Below are positions 52,083-63,157 of a stretch of 64,000 bases of DNA, one piece after another. The stretch's first letter is position 1. Each line of letters opens with the position of its first letter. The stretch comes from Deuterostichococcus epilithicus (Eukaryota > Chlorophyta > Trebouxiophyceae > Prasiolales > Stichococcaceae), in NCBI GenBank assembly GCA_033439295.1, contig JAVTLE010000023.1, positions 2,888,530 through 2,952,529 on the forward strand, written 5' to 3'. Made by a program: the position numbers and the translations under genes. The notes under the pieces are model-generated. The model saw only the letters and a program-made list of their open reading frames with translations, did no database searches and was not told where the DNA came from.

Positions 52083-52937
52083 ATGCACCGCTGCGGCCGT
52101 GCCCGCCGCTTCTGCAAGTGGGCGCCGCTCCAGTTCCCAAGTGGGACTCGCAGAGTTGAGGACGCCTACAGGTTCTTCCATGCGCAAAAGCATGCGCAAC
52201 TAGACGTCCTGGGCTTTGCGTTCCTGCTGGCCTGGTGCGCCGCTGCGGCAATCAGATTCGGCGGCCTGTTCAGCGGCGCACAGCAGGCAGCTGTTGCCGG
52301 CCTGGCGGCAGCGGCGCTCGTCGCTGCCGCACTGCGGCAGCTGGCTCCAGCGGCGTACCTGCGGCACAGGAATCCAATCGTGTGCGGCCTGCGCCTCGCG
52401 ATGACAGCTGCCGCCGCCTCGACGCAGCTGCTGGCGGTGCAGGCCTCACACCACAGCAGTGCCGCCGACGTGTGGGCCTTCGTGCTGCTGCACGGCGGCC
52501 AGCACATTTTGCTGGCCTTCTGCGCCTTCGCCTGGCGCCTGCGCGTGCAGTGGCACCTGCCTCTGCAGCTGGCGTGCATGTGCGTCGCCTTCACGGGCAA
52601 CGTCCGGCTGGTCGCTGCGCTACTACTGGCGCCTGGCGCGGCGTCGGCAGTCGCCTGCTCCATGGCGGCACTGTGGCCGGCGGCCGAAGCAGGGGTCAGC
52701 CCCGCCACGGCGGTCGCGGCGCTGTGCACAGTGCTGCAGGTGCAGCTGGGCTTCCACGCACCCAGCAGCCTGCTGGTGGCGGCAGAGGCGGCCGAGCGCT
52801 CAGAGTTCCTCTCAGCCTACCTGCTGCAGACTGCTACGTCCTTCCAGAGCGGCAGCTACGCCCCGGGCATGCGGCACGGCGGGCAGTCGCACGGCTCGCT
52901 GGCCACGCTCATGCAGCGGCTGGCCACGAAGCCGTGA
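52083..52937 (+). CDS. Orphan multi-pass membrane protein
   Basis: A single open exon from the ATG at 52083 encodes about 284 residues and ends at 52937. The first 40 residues are basic and aromatic (MHRCGRARRFCKWAPLQFPS). About six hydrophobic segments follow, for example LDVLGFAFLLAWCAAAAIRF, AVAGLAAAALVAAAL, VWAFVLLHGGQHILLAFCAF and LACMCVAFTGNVRLVAALLL. The C-terminus is soluble, Gly/Ser-rich, and ends LMQRLATKP. I recognise no family motif. A caacag acceptor upstream allows an earlier exon, so the true start may differ. GC-rich codon use agrees with neighbouring exons, and the long hydrophobic pattern makes it likely coding. Confidence 0.6.
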   Translation: MHRCGRARRFCKWAPLQFPSGTRRVEDAYRFFHAQKHAQLDVLGFAFLLAWCAAAAIRFGGLFSGAQQAAVAGLAAAALVAAALRQLAPAAYLRHRNPIVCGLRLAMTAAAASTQLLAVQASHHSSAADVWAFVLLHGGQHILLAFCAFAWRLRVQWHLPLQLACMCVAFTGNVRLVAALLLAPGAASAVACSMAALWPAAEAGVSPATAVAALCTVLQVQLGFHAPSSLLVAAEAAERSEFLSAYLLQTATSFQSGSYAPGMRHGGQSHGSLATLMQRLATKP

Positions 52938-53575
52938 GTTTGCACACTCCGGAGGGGTCAGGCTGAAGTGACAAACGGCCAACATTGGTTTGCCGACATT
53001 TCTTCCCCGCTGGCTAGCTATGGTCATCAGATGCGCTGATGACCATGCGCTCGATTTTCATGATCCACTTCCTGCCAACAATTACTGCAGAGATCTATAT
53101 CTATACTGCTTGTGTCGCTCTGAAGAATGTGCGCCAAGTCTGTTGTTTGACGCCATTGCTCGGCGGCTGTCGAGCTTGAGCATAACTTTTTCTGGTTCGT
53201 GGAGTGAACATCTTTCAGTGGATTCGGTACGCTTCGAGGATGACCTGTTGATTCATCCTCTGACATGTGCTTGTTGCGCAATGATTTGAAGCCTGTAACA
53301 TTCGAGATTGCGCATGCGAATAGGTAGGTACACAGTCAATCTCTAGGAAGATGCATCTTACGGCGATGACGCTCGCGGAACCGCGGTTCTTACACTGCCC
53401 TGGTTGCCGTTCTTCTCGAGCAACGAGCCAGCTACACGCTCTATCCGGTAGCTGATACCTCTTTCCAACTATGCAGTGCACGACATCGTCTCCCTACCAT
53501 TCTCCCCCTGACACTCTGTACCTAGTAGCTGCCGCATCAAATCCAATGCTGAAACTGCCACCGCACTTGCCCCCA
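52938..53575. other. Convergent 3' intergenic region, orphan membrane protein/SDH3
   Basis: The 638 bases hold two 3' UTRs. TGTAA on plus at 53294-53298 could serve the membrane protein, and TTACA at 53390-53394 the SDH3 gene. No exon is recognised. Confidence 0.45.
53390..53394 (-). terminator. TGTAA poly(A) signal for SDH3
   Basis: TGTAA on minus lies about 182 bases past the SDH3 stop codon. Confidence 0.45.
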
Positions 53576-54788
53576 TCAAAAGCTGGCGACAGTGGCGACG
53601 AGGGTACCCGCAGCAGCCACTCCGATAGCTGCGTAGGAGGTCTGGTCCACAATCTTGGGGTCCAGGAGGTCCCCCTTCTCGCTCTGCATGCCATACCTGC
53701 GCAGGGCAATACAAACTGTTGTAGGATGGGTGACTGTTCAGCGTGCACAAACTCGCACCAACACTCACAGGCATGTGCGAAATGGAGCATCCCCAGCTGC
53801 AGCAGGCGGGGACCTACTCCAAGCCAGCCAAGCGAACGGCGGCGCAGCCGCGCCGCAGAGCCTCTGAAGGAGCCAGCGTTGCTGACAGGCACATGACAGA
53901 CATCTCGAAATTGCAATCTGCGGAACCCACTTGGCATGGTCCCACGCCAGGTGGCGCAGGCCGGCGACGTAGTGGTAGAGCAATGGTCCCGCGACCACCG
54001 CCCGCGCCGGATAAACCAGGAAGGAGTCGCGCACAAAGTCCACCACTGGCAGCAGGTCCCCATTCAGCGCCAGCGCCCCAGCGCCCACCGTAGCTGCGCA
54101 GGAACACTGCAAACTCAGACATGGCAGCCCGCGCAGTGAGGCAGGTCGGAGGGGTGTGCGTGTGGCGCAGATCCAACACACAGAAGAGCAGAGTACAGCT
54201 GACTGCACTGCTGTGCTGGTCGTAGCAGAGATACTCACTTGCCGACAGGGCAAAGCCCGTGACGCGGTTGGCGATGGAGGAGATCGCATTGATAGGCATT
54301 TTGTAGTGGAACTTGGTCGGCGTGTCCACCTCGAAGACGTGCGGCGATACCGGCCGCTTGCTCAGCAGCTGCATCAGCAGGAAAGCCGGGGCACATGCAC
54401 GGGGTGTCACAAAGGGGACCTGGCGGCAGGCACTATACCATGTTCAAACAGTGTTCCAGCCCGTGAGACGCAGCTGCCACTGAGATGATATCATGTAGCA
54501 AAAGCGTCTCACGTCTCTCTGATTCTCGGGTACGCCCAGGAACCCCGCGCCGCTGGTATAGTGCGACTCCTTGCCGAAAAACTCCGGCACAGTCGCGAAC
54601 GCCCTGCGTGACGATCCCAAACGAGCTTGAAACAGTATCCATAGCAGCGACACGAAGGTGATCCAGCACATTGGCAAGGAAACAATTGCGCACCTGACTT
54701 GTGTCATCACAGCCTGGCTGGGCTCAGCTGCGGACTGCGACAGGCGCGTCGCCGCAGCCAGGCCCCGGGACGCCGCAGCCATTGACAT
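53576..54788 (-). CDS. SDH3: Succinate dehydrogenase cytochrome b560 subunit (SDH3/SdhC), mitochondrial
   Basis: SDH3 is a membrane anchor of respiratory complex II that helps bind heme b and ubiquinone. The ATG at 54788 opens an arginine-containing mitochondrial presequence (MSMAAASRGLAAATRLSQSA). An in-phase splice (GTC AG|G GCG) yields QVRAFATVPEFFGKE. The next exon has LLSKRPVSPHVFEVD and MPINAISSIANRVTGFALSA, matching RPLSPH and the quinone-site SIxxRxTG motif. It splices to TTVGAGALALNG, then FLVYPARAVVAGPLLYHY and VAGLRHLAWDHA, with the heme-region His and the HLxWD signature. The last exon reads KYGMQSEKGDLLDPKIVDQT, followed by a third transmembrane helix, ending TVASF-stop at 53576. 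About 199 residues result from five exons, with every junction in phase. It sits head to head with SDH4. Confidence 0.93.
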
Positions 54789-55389
54789 GGTTGGCTTGCA
54801 ATCAATCGACGAGTTCGACCCGCTAGCACGAGCCGGCCTGTATGTCACGACACGAATTTGTGTCCTGTGTTCACAGCGACCTGGCTCGAACGGTGGCAGC
54901 TAATCAACGAGGCCTTGAAGTGCGTGGTCATTAAAGTGCGCAAAGGGTCGCAGACTGCTCGAGTGCTTCGCTGAGCGGTGAAGAAAACAGCCTTGGCACG
55001 TAAGCATTCTTTCCGTTACTCACCCTAGTGGACGTCTGAAACGAGCTCGCAGCGGTCTTCGTCACGCTTTGCTCAGACTGGAGAATACATGACACAACAT
55101 CTGTAGCCTTGTTCGCATTTGATCGGCCGTTGAACATCGCGACACAAAGGGCAAACCAGCCTGTCAGGTCGAGGTGTGCGGACAATCCTGTGTGAAGGCC
55201 ATACCTTGCGCTCGGCTTGCTACACAGCAGCATGCCGACGCTCGAGAAGGTCCTGAAGGGTGGGTCTCTGATATTTCCTTGGCATGCAGCGCATTTGCAT
55301 GGTTGGGCAAGTGATGAATTGCAGCACTCGGCCTGGGACCTCAAGCACAATTGACCTTGCGTCACATCGACATTCATTCTTGGCTGCAG
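54789..55389. promoter_or_regulatory. Shared upstream region of SDH3 and SDH4
   Basis: About 600 bases lie between the SDH3 start and the first confident SDH4 exon. They must contain both promoters and the first SDH4 exon, which encodes the mitochondrial presequence. I could not fix that exon; an ATG at about 55233 (MPTLEKVLKG) is one candidate. Confidence 0.5.
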
Positions 55390-56202
55390 CCGACACTGCG
55401 GGGCCCGCGTTCAGGCACTTCTACGACAAGACCCACTACGCGCTAGCAGGTATCATCTTGCGGGCGCAGTGCGCGCAACAGTTGTGAGCAGGGCAGTATG
55501 CTGCAGCCGCACTTGCCGAACCACCTTCAATCATGATGAGGCTCAGTACTGAGAGTCTGAGCGGCACTACAGGCCTCGTCCCCATCGCAGCGCTCGGCGG
55601 CGAGGTGTGGAGCATTTGGCAGTTCATTGTCGAGACGCAGCAGGATGTCCTTACTGCGACTGCGCAGTTGTACATCAGGAACTTGCCTTGCACATCATGT
55701 CAGGGGAATTAGCATGCACAGCGTTATTGTATGGTCAATGACGCTGTGCCAATCCTCGCGCGCAGAACACGCCACTCATCAGGCTGACAGACCTGGCGTT
55801 GGGGGTTATTATTCCTGTGCACGCACACGTCGGCCTAAATGGTGTCGTTTCGGACTACGTCCCCCCACGCTTCATGGGTGAGGCTCACATTCAGCATTCT
55901 TGTCCGCTCTCTGGTCTTGTCTCTGGTCTTGTCCGCTCTCTGATCACGCACTCAGGCGATGCGTGCAGAGTGCCAGACACCGCCCTAGTGAGCGATCACC
56001 ATCGGTCCTCATGCACACTGACGCCACATGCGCCGCACAGTCGAGGCGTCTCATCACTTTGTGCGTGCTGGCAGGTGCATCGCGATGGGGCCTGCTCGCG
56101 GCATCTAGCATTGCCTTCCTGGGCCTGACGAAGCTCAACCTGTCCGGACCGGGCATCACATCCACAGTGAAGTCGCTCTGGCACAAGCCGGAGAAGCAGT
56201 AG
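55390..56202 (+). CDS. SDH4: Succinate dehydrogenase membrane anchor subunit (SDH4/SdhD), 5' end unresolved
   Basis: This is the second membrane anchor of complex II. Exon 55390-55449 reads DTAGPAFRHFYDKTHYALA. Exon 55791-55877 reads DLALGVIIPVHAHVGLNGVV then SDYVPPRFMG, matching the SdhD signature HxHxGxxxVxxDYV with the heme-ligand His and the quinone-site Tyr. The final exon 56075-56202 carries WGLLAASSIAFLGLTKLNLS, then GPGITSTVKSLWHKPEKQ-stop. Exons 55390-55449 and 55791-55877 join directly in phase, but that would omit part of the first transmembrane helix. A 32-base stretch at 55573-55604 (LVPIAALGGE) would supply it, yet needs one more tiny exon to restore phase. The presequence exon is not identified. 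The gene is divergent to SDH3 and convergent with NDUFS7. Confidence 0.88.
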
Positions 56203-56606
56203 AAGGGGGGGTATCTGCTACATGCTGTTCTGGCCTGTGGGATGCAACTGTCAGCATCACAGATCCAATTGACAAAGCTCGTGGGCGTGGTGATACCTAC
56301 ATCTTGGCAAATGTTGCAACCTGTGCTTACGGGGAGTCTGCTGATCATGCGTAAGACATTCTGCAACCCGGCAGCAGGTTCACATCTAGGGACAGATTGG
56401 CTTGCGATTCCTAGGCAGTAAGCGTTGATTGGTCGAGATTCATCATTCAACCAACTTCCCGCCCCCATGCATGCGCCGCACCACACAAGCGGCTACAACC
56501 CAAACCCCGTTGTTTGAATAAAAGTACAGAAAGCCAAGCGATTGGGGCTGCAGCGCCTCCAGAAGCAGGGTCTAGGCCAAGGCTGCATGCAAAGCTGGTC
56601 AACGAG
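56203..56606. other. Convergent 3' intergenic region SDH4/NDUFS7
   Basis: Two 3' UTRs meet in about 400 bases. I see no gene and no TGTAA on either strand, so other cleavage signals are implied. Confidence 0.4.
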
Positions 56607-58170
<1,564 letters not shown>

Positions 58171-58599
58171 CTGCGTGTGTCGAGTGTGTCCAAAGCCTTG
58201 TCTGCGCTATTGAAGCCTGGGGCAAGCGGTAAAGTCACACTGTGCTTGAGCAACGTGGATTCTGTGCTGTCTAACTGGCCGGAAGGCCGTGCACAGGCTA
58301 AGCAAATGCTAATCTGGGCTATTCAGGTTCTGCAGAGGAGTGTCAGAACGAATGCCAGACGGATTCTGGCAGAGACTTGCTGTGCCAAATCGTCACCTGC
58401 AGTGCGATGTCGGTGTACGAGGAGCAACAAAATGTAAAGCTCAGTCGTGCATGACACTGCGTCGTGCAATCCCTGGTCTCGAACAACCCCACTTCAAAGC
58501 AGCACAGCAAACGGCTCGGTGCTATGAAGCTTCAACCGCACGATTAGTTCCTGGGCAATCCCGCCACAACGCGGCGACCGCGCGGATGACGCCCAGAAT
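58171..58599. other. Intergenic region NDUFS7 upstream/UhpC-like downstream
   Basis: The 429 bases should hold the NDUFS7 promoter and the transporter 3' UTR. No exon or RNA is recognised. Confidence 0.4.
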
Positions 58600-61500
58600 C
58601 TATGCCGTTTTGGACTTGCCCTCCAGGGCCGCCGTCTTGGCCGCTTCCCGCTGTGCAAAGTTCTTGAGGTTGACCATTGGAGACAGCAGCAAGCACGCCG
58701 CGCCCAGCGCGCAGTACAGCGTTGTGAAGTACGCACCCCAGCCGTACCTGCATGGGTTGCAGTTTTCGTAAGGGGTACCTCCGTTTGGGCAGCAGGCAGA
58801 CCGGGGCCGGCACTGATGCATTCAGCCCAGGCAGAGACCATGCAGGAGCAGTGATGATAATTCTGTTCGTTGCAGCCAGCATCAAAAGCGATCTGGAGAC
58901 GCACTGCTTGACAATGATGGACAGCGGCACGCCGGCGTTGGCTGCGCCTAGGTACGCCACCCAGCCCAGGAACTGCACGCAGGCACCACAACGAGGTCAG
59001 CGCAAAATGACTGGTGCTCACCTGCTTGCAGTGCTCGTGATGAGCAAGAAAACGAAACCAGGGTAAGCACAGGACACAATGGTGCTGACAGTTGCACGCA
59101 AATGGAAGCGACCTCGTGCCAAGAGGCCACATGTCGGGAGGCGCACCCCCTCTGAGGCGCCGACGCTCTCTGGTCCGACCAGCTCCGCTCCGCACAGCCC
59201 GATAAGCATTTGGGGTCCGTACAGGAAGAACCCTGCGACAGGCGAAGGCAAAAGAAAGTCAGGGAATGTTCTCGATGACGACACAACGATGATGCATCGG
59301 ATGACCAAACATCTGCTGCCAGGAATGGGCCCGACAGCCAGTCCTATGCAAACACCTGCTGCTGTGACTGCTGTGAATGGGATCTCAATGCGCACCAATC
59401 ATGAAGACGGAGGCCCACTGCAGCCAGACTGTGGTTGCAGGCGTCGCCGCAAAGACTGCCAGCATGGCTCCCACACCCACTGTGGTGCAACGGATGCTGG
59501 TTTTCAGCGATCGGGCGATCTCTGAATGTGCATGTCTCGGCTTGCAACAGCACGGGGCGCAGCGAACAAAACAGTCTTAAATGCACTGCCATGCACAGGC
59601 AGCTTTTTGGCGCACCTGTGTAGGCGATGACCACCTGCACGCGCTTGCCGACGGCACCGTCGTTGGGGTATTTCCTGCAGGGAGCGGGCCAGGGAGCGGG
59701 CATCAGCCGCCAGGCGCCGGGCTGCAGCTCGAGCGAGGCCGAGCCGAGACCTGGTCTGCTGACGCCGGCCAGTCAAGTGCAGGACGCTGTGCAGTCTGTT
59801 TCAGCCGCCAACCACATGGACAAGGTCGTTTGCAGGCTGTCAGCCGCGTGCCACTCGCATTGCACTCGCTCACCTGACGAGGTAATCGCTGAGGCGGCCG
59901 GCCAGCAGGCTGCCAAACAGGCCGCCCAGCTCCATGCCGGAGACGCGCACCGCTGCTGAGCCGGCGTCCGCGACGCCCTTCACCTGCAGGCGTAGCAGGG
60001 GCGGCGCAACCGATTGGTCGCCGAGAAAGAGGGCAGGTCGCTTGCTGAGTGCAGTGCACCACGAGCATCGGGCACATGTCGTTAACAGGTCCACTGAGCG
60101 GCACCCCTTCCCACGTATGAAGCCAGCCTCGACTTCAGTCCGGCAGACAGGGCCTGATCTGGGGGCGACTCGGCACAGGATGCTCAGGGCGCGGCGCTCA
60201 CCTTCATGAGGTAGAAGACAAACCAGGAGGTCACGCCCTGGCGGACGACGTAAATGCAGAAGTAGGTGAGCGCCTGCACCGCACAGGGGCCTGGGTCATA
60301 ATTGGGATTGAATCAGGGAAGTTTTGGATTTCCAGGCAGCTGCTGTCCGGTCTGGCCGGCTGTGTCGCCGTGTGTTTGCAACAGTCGCAAGGCCACTCGC
60401 CCAAGGAGCTGGGCAGCGCAAAAATCTGCGCTTTGGCAAGTTTTGCCACACATCCTCACGGCAGGGGCGGCCCGGGTGGAGGACAGCGCACCATGCCCCA
60501 GATGTAGGGGTTGCGCAGCACGTTCTGCACCAGCAGCGTTAGCAGGCTCTTCTTCTCCTCGTCCTCAGTGCTGTCGGAGCCGTCCTTGTTCTTCTGCAGC
60601 ACCAGCAGCGGACGCTTGTCAGTAACCATTCCCAGGCATCATCGACGAGAGCGAGAGCCTGTACCAGCCTTCCGGGTAAGGTCGACAGCTCCTCGTCTGT
60701 TGATGCAATATGCAAGCCTGACGGCGCGCACCCAAGCGATGCTCAGCGCATGCATGCTTCATTTAGTATGAATTCGCGAAAAATTGGCGCGGGAACGAAC
60801 CTTCTTGGCCTTCTCGATCGACTCGATGGGCGGGTAGCCAACGGCCTCCGGCGAGTCGCGGCACAGGAACAGCACCAGGAAACCGACGACCAGGCCGATG
60901 GCACCGGGGGCCCACATGCCCCACCGCCAGCCAAACTGCCGCGCCGCCGTGCCCGCGATGATGGGCGCCGCAAAGCCGCCCTGCAGTGCGCAAGCCGGGC
61001 TCGTCCACCTGGCATCACCCCCCGCGGCCCGCGGCTCGTGAGGCTGGGGCAGGCTGCTGTTGACAAGACTCCAGCCAAGAGGGGGTGCATCTGTGACAGA
61101 CGGCACAGGCAAACACGGGGTGGTGCTCACCAAGTTGTGAGCGACGTTCCACATGCCCCACCATGTGCCTCGCTCAGGGCCTGCACATGGGCAATCACGT
61201 TTTGAGTTGCCCGGCTCACCTCATGCTGATCAGCACAGAGGTAAGCATAGCACAGCACATGCCGCACTCTGTGCTGCGCCGACCTCGCACCTGCATACCA
61301 GGCCGTGAGGATGCGCGCGCAGCACGGCCCGCCAAAGCCCTGCGTGCGGCAGTCTCGTCTGAGGACCATGCATGAAACGATGCAAGAAGGGCACCTGTGC
61401 GGCATGCAGGGAGCAGACACAGCTCGGCAGCAGTCGCAGCCAGCCCACCTGCAGGATGCCGTTGATGGCCCAGAAGAAGCAGAACCTGCGCCGCAAGCAG

Positions 61501-62729
61501 GAGGCACGAAGTCGTGGTTGGTTCAGGATGTCATCGATCTGAAAAATTTGAAACCACGTGACTGATTGTGTGTCAAGGGCAGTCAAGGGCCACGGCTTGA
61601 GAACGGGCGTTCCACGCAATCAGACTCGCCAGGTCATGGACGCTCCAAAGCCAAATGCGACGTTGACGAGCGCAGTGGCCATGAGGCCGCCCGCCAGCAG
61701 CAGCGTCGGGGAGGTCCGCGCGCCCAGCACACCGCTCGCAAACTTGCTGAAGCCGTACGCGATGGGAAAGATGGACGTCATCACGCCCACCTGCGATTTG
61801 ACGGCAGGTGTTGCCTTCCGTGATAAAGGCACATGAGCAACGTGGTTAAGATGAGGCTGGCTTGGCAAACAGTGTTTTTGGTTTGCCTGTTGCACATGCA
61901 GCACATGAGCTACTGGAACAGTGGGGCAGCGCCATGTGCATGGTGGAAGAGTGAGCAAGCGCAGGCGGGGTTTGGCGGCGCGCCTGGGTGATGTCCATGT
62001 TCAGGGCTGCGTCGGCGACCATGACGGGCGCTGTGTATGTGAGGCTGTTCCGCGTCAGGTAGTAACAAGAGTACCCGAGCACGATGCCGACGAAGCCAAG
62101 CAGCCGCCGGAGCACAAAAGCCCTGGGGTACTCCTTCAGGTCCTGCGATTTTACGAAATGTATCGCATTCGGCGTCCCTCCTCACCACGCCTGTCAGTTC
62201 GAGGCTGTACAGGTTTGCCCCGGGCTTCAAGGTCGCAGACTCATGACACATGGTGCAGAAGTGACGGCACAAACTCTGCCAGCTGATGCGATGTGCTGAC
62301 CTGCATCGTCTTGACGCCTGGAGCGTTGGGGTCTGTCGGTTTCTCGCCGCCGGACGCTGATGGCGCACCCGAAGCTTTGGGGTCTGTCGGTTTCTCGCCG
62401 CTGGACGCTGATGGCGGACCCGAGCTGCCTGCCTGCAGCACGGGAGAAGCAGACATGGTGAGCCACGGGCGCATGCTGTTTGGCGCGGGCATGTGCCGCA
62501 GTCGGTCGTTCCAGCTAGCCTTCGATACGACTTTGAAACTATTTGATGTCTGATGCAACGAAACTATGGGTCACGGAGCACTGCCGACACACAACAGGCG
62601 GTGCAATGAACCCACCGTGGGCTGCGCCCTGTAAGGGTCGCCCACGTCGTCCTTGACCACCCGCTCCGCATTGTCATCGTTGATGCCGCCAGCGCCAGCC
62701 AGCGACGATTGCGCCACGTGATGCGGCAT
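58600..62729 (-). CDS. UhpC/GlpT-like sugar-phosphate:phosphate antiporter (OPA family, MFS)
   Basis: This is a 12-helix major facilitator protein predicted to exchange organophosphate for phosphate. Conserved blocks in order: DLKEYPRAFVLRRLLGFVG then LGYSCYYLTRNSLTYTAPVM (about 62000-62145), VGVMTSIFPIAYGFSKFASG (about 61730-61790), RFCFFWAINGILQ and GFGGPCCARILTAWYA (about 61300-61490), PERGTWWGMWNVAHNL (about 61135-61180), and FAAPIIAGTAARQFGWRWGM (about 60920-60985). They continue with LFLCRDSPEAVGYPP, NVLRNPYIWGMV (about 60500-60535), MELGGLFGSLLAGRLSDYLV (about 59880-59940), FFLYGPQMLIGLCGAELVGP (about 59170-59230), GWVAYLGAANAGVPLSI and YGWGAYFTTLYCALGAACLL. The end is at 58600. The GPQMLIG, TAWY and ERGxWWxxWNxAHN motifs match bacterial UhpC. 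For the 5' end I favour ATG 62729 with a phase-0 intron at 62433-62615; an alternative ATG is at 62456. Confidence 0.85.
62326..62427 (-). repeat. 51-bp coding tandem repeat in the transporter N-terminus
   Basis: Two imperfect copies with a 51-base period (starting 62326 and 62377) encode SASSGEKPTDPKASGAP and SASGGEKPTDPNAPG. They form a hydrophilic linker before the first transmembrane helix. Three or four substitutions separate the copies. Confidence 0.85.
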
Positions 62730-62776
62730 CCGCACCACGAGCCGCTGTCGCACTGCTGCTAGCCTGCGAGCCCGCC

Positions 62777-63157
62777 ATGAGCACCTGTGCCACCCATCTG
62801 CAGGGACTTCTGACAGCTGAAATCGTCATAAGGCAAGGTGTGCCTCACCTGGCGACGAAGCGAGAGGACGCCAGGTTGGCTGGGGCGCGTGCTCGGCACG
62901 CCTGCTGCGGGCGGGCTCCCGATGCTCGTAGTGAGCTGCACAGCGGCCCTGCCGCCGGCAGCGCCAGCGCCATTGTGCAAGATGGACGCGCTCGGCCGCC
63001 TGCGCCACAGGCACCAAAGGCGGTACTCAATGATGAGATGGAAGCTAGTTCCGCACTCGGTGGCGCGCCTGCAATGCGCGGCTTGCTTCCCAGACCAGGA
63101 GCGGCTGGAGGACTCTGTGCAAGCCCGTCGACCTCGCAAGCTTCGCAGTGCGAGTGA
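62777..63157 (+). CDS. Possible small hypothetical protein
   Basis: An ATG at 62777 opens 126 codons ending at 63157. The predicted protein (MSTCATHLQGLLTAEIVIRQ at the start) is Ala/Gly/Pro-rich and has no recognised domain. A second frame on plus and one on minus are open over the same bases, so this may be composition alone. It would be divergent to the transporter, 47 bases away. Confidence 0.2.
   Translation: MSTCATHLQGLLTAEIVIRQGVPHLATKREDARLAGARARHACCGRAPDARSELHSGPAAGSASAIVQDGRARPPAPQAPKAVLNDEMEASSALGGAPAMRGLLPRPGAAGGLCASPSTSQASQCE

Noticed and set aside
58600-62729. Plastid triose-phosphate translocator
   Set aside because: The plant translocators are drug/metabolite-type proteins. 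This protein has MFS OPA-family motifs.
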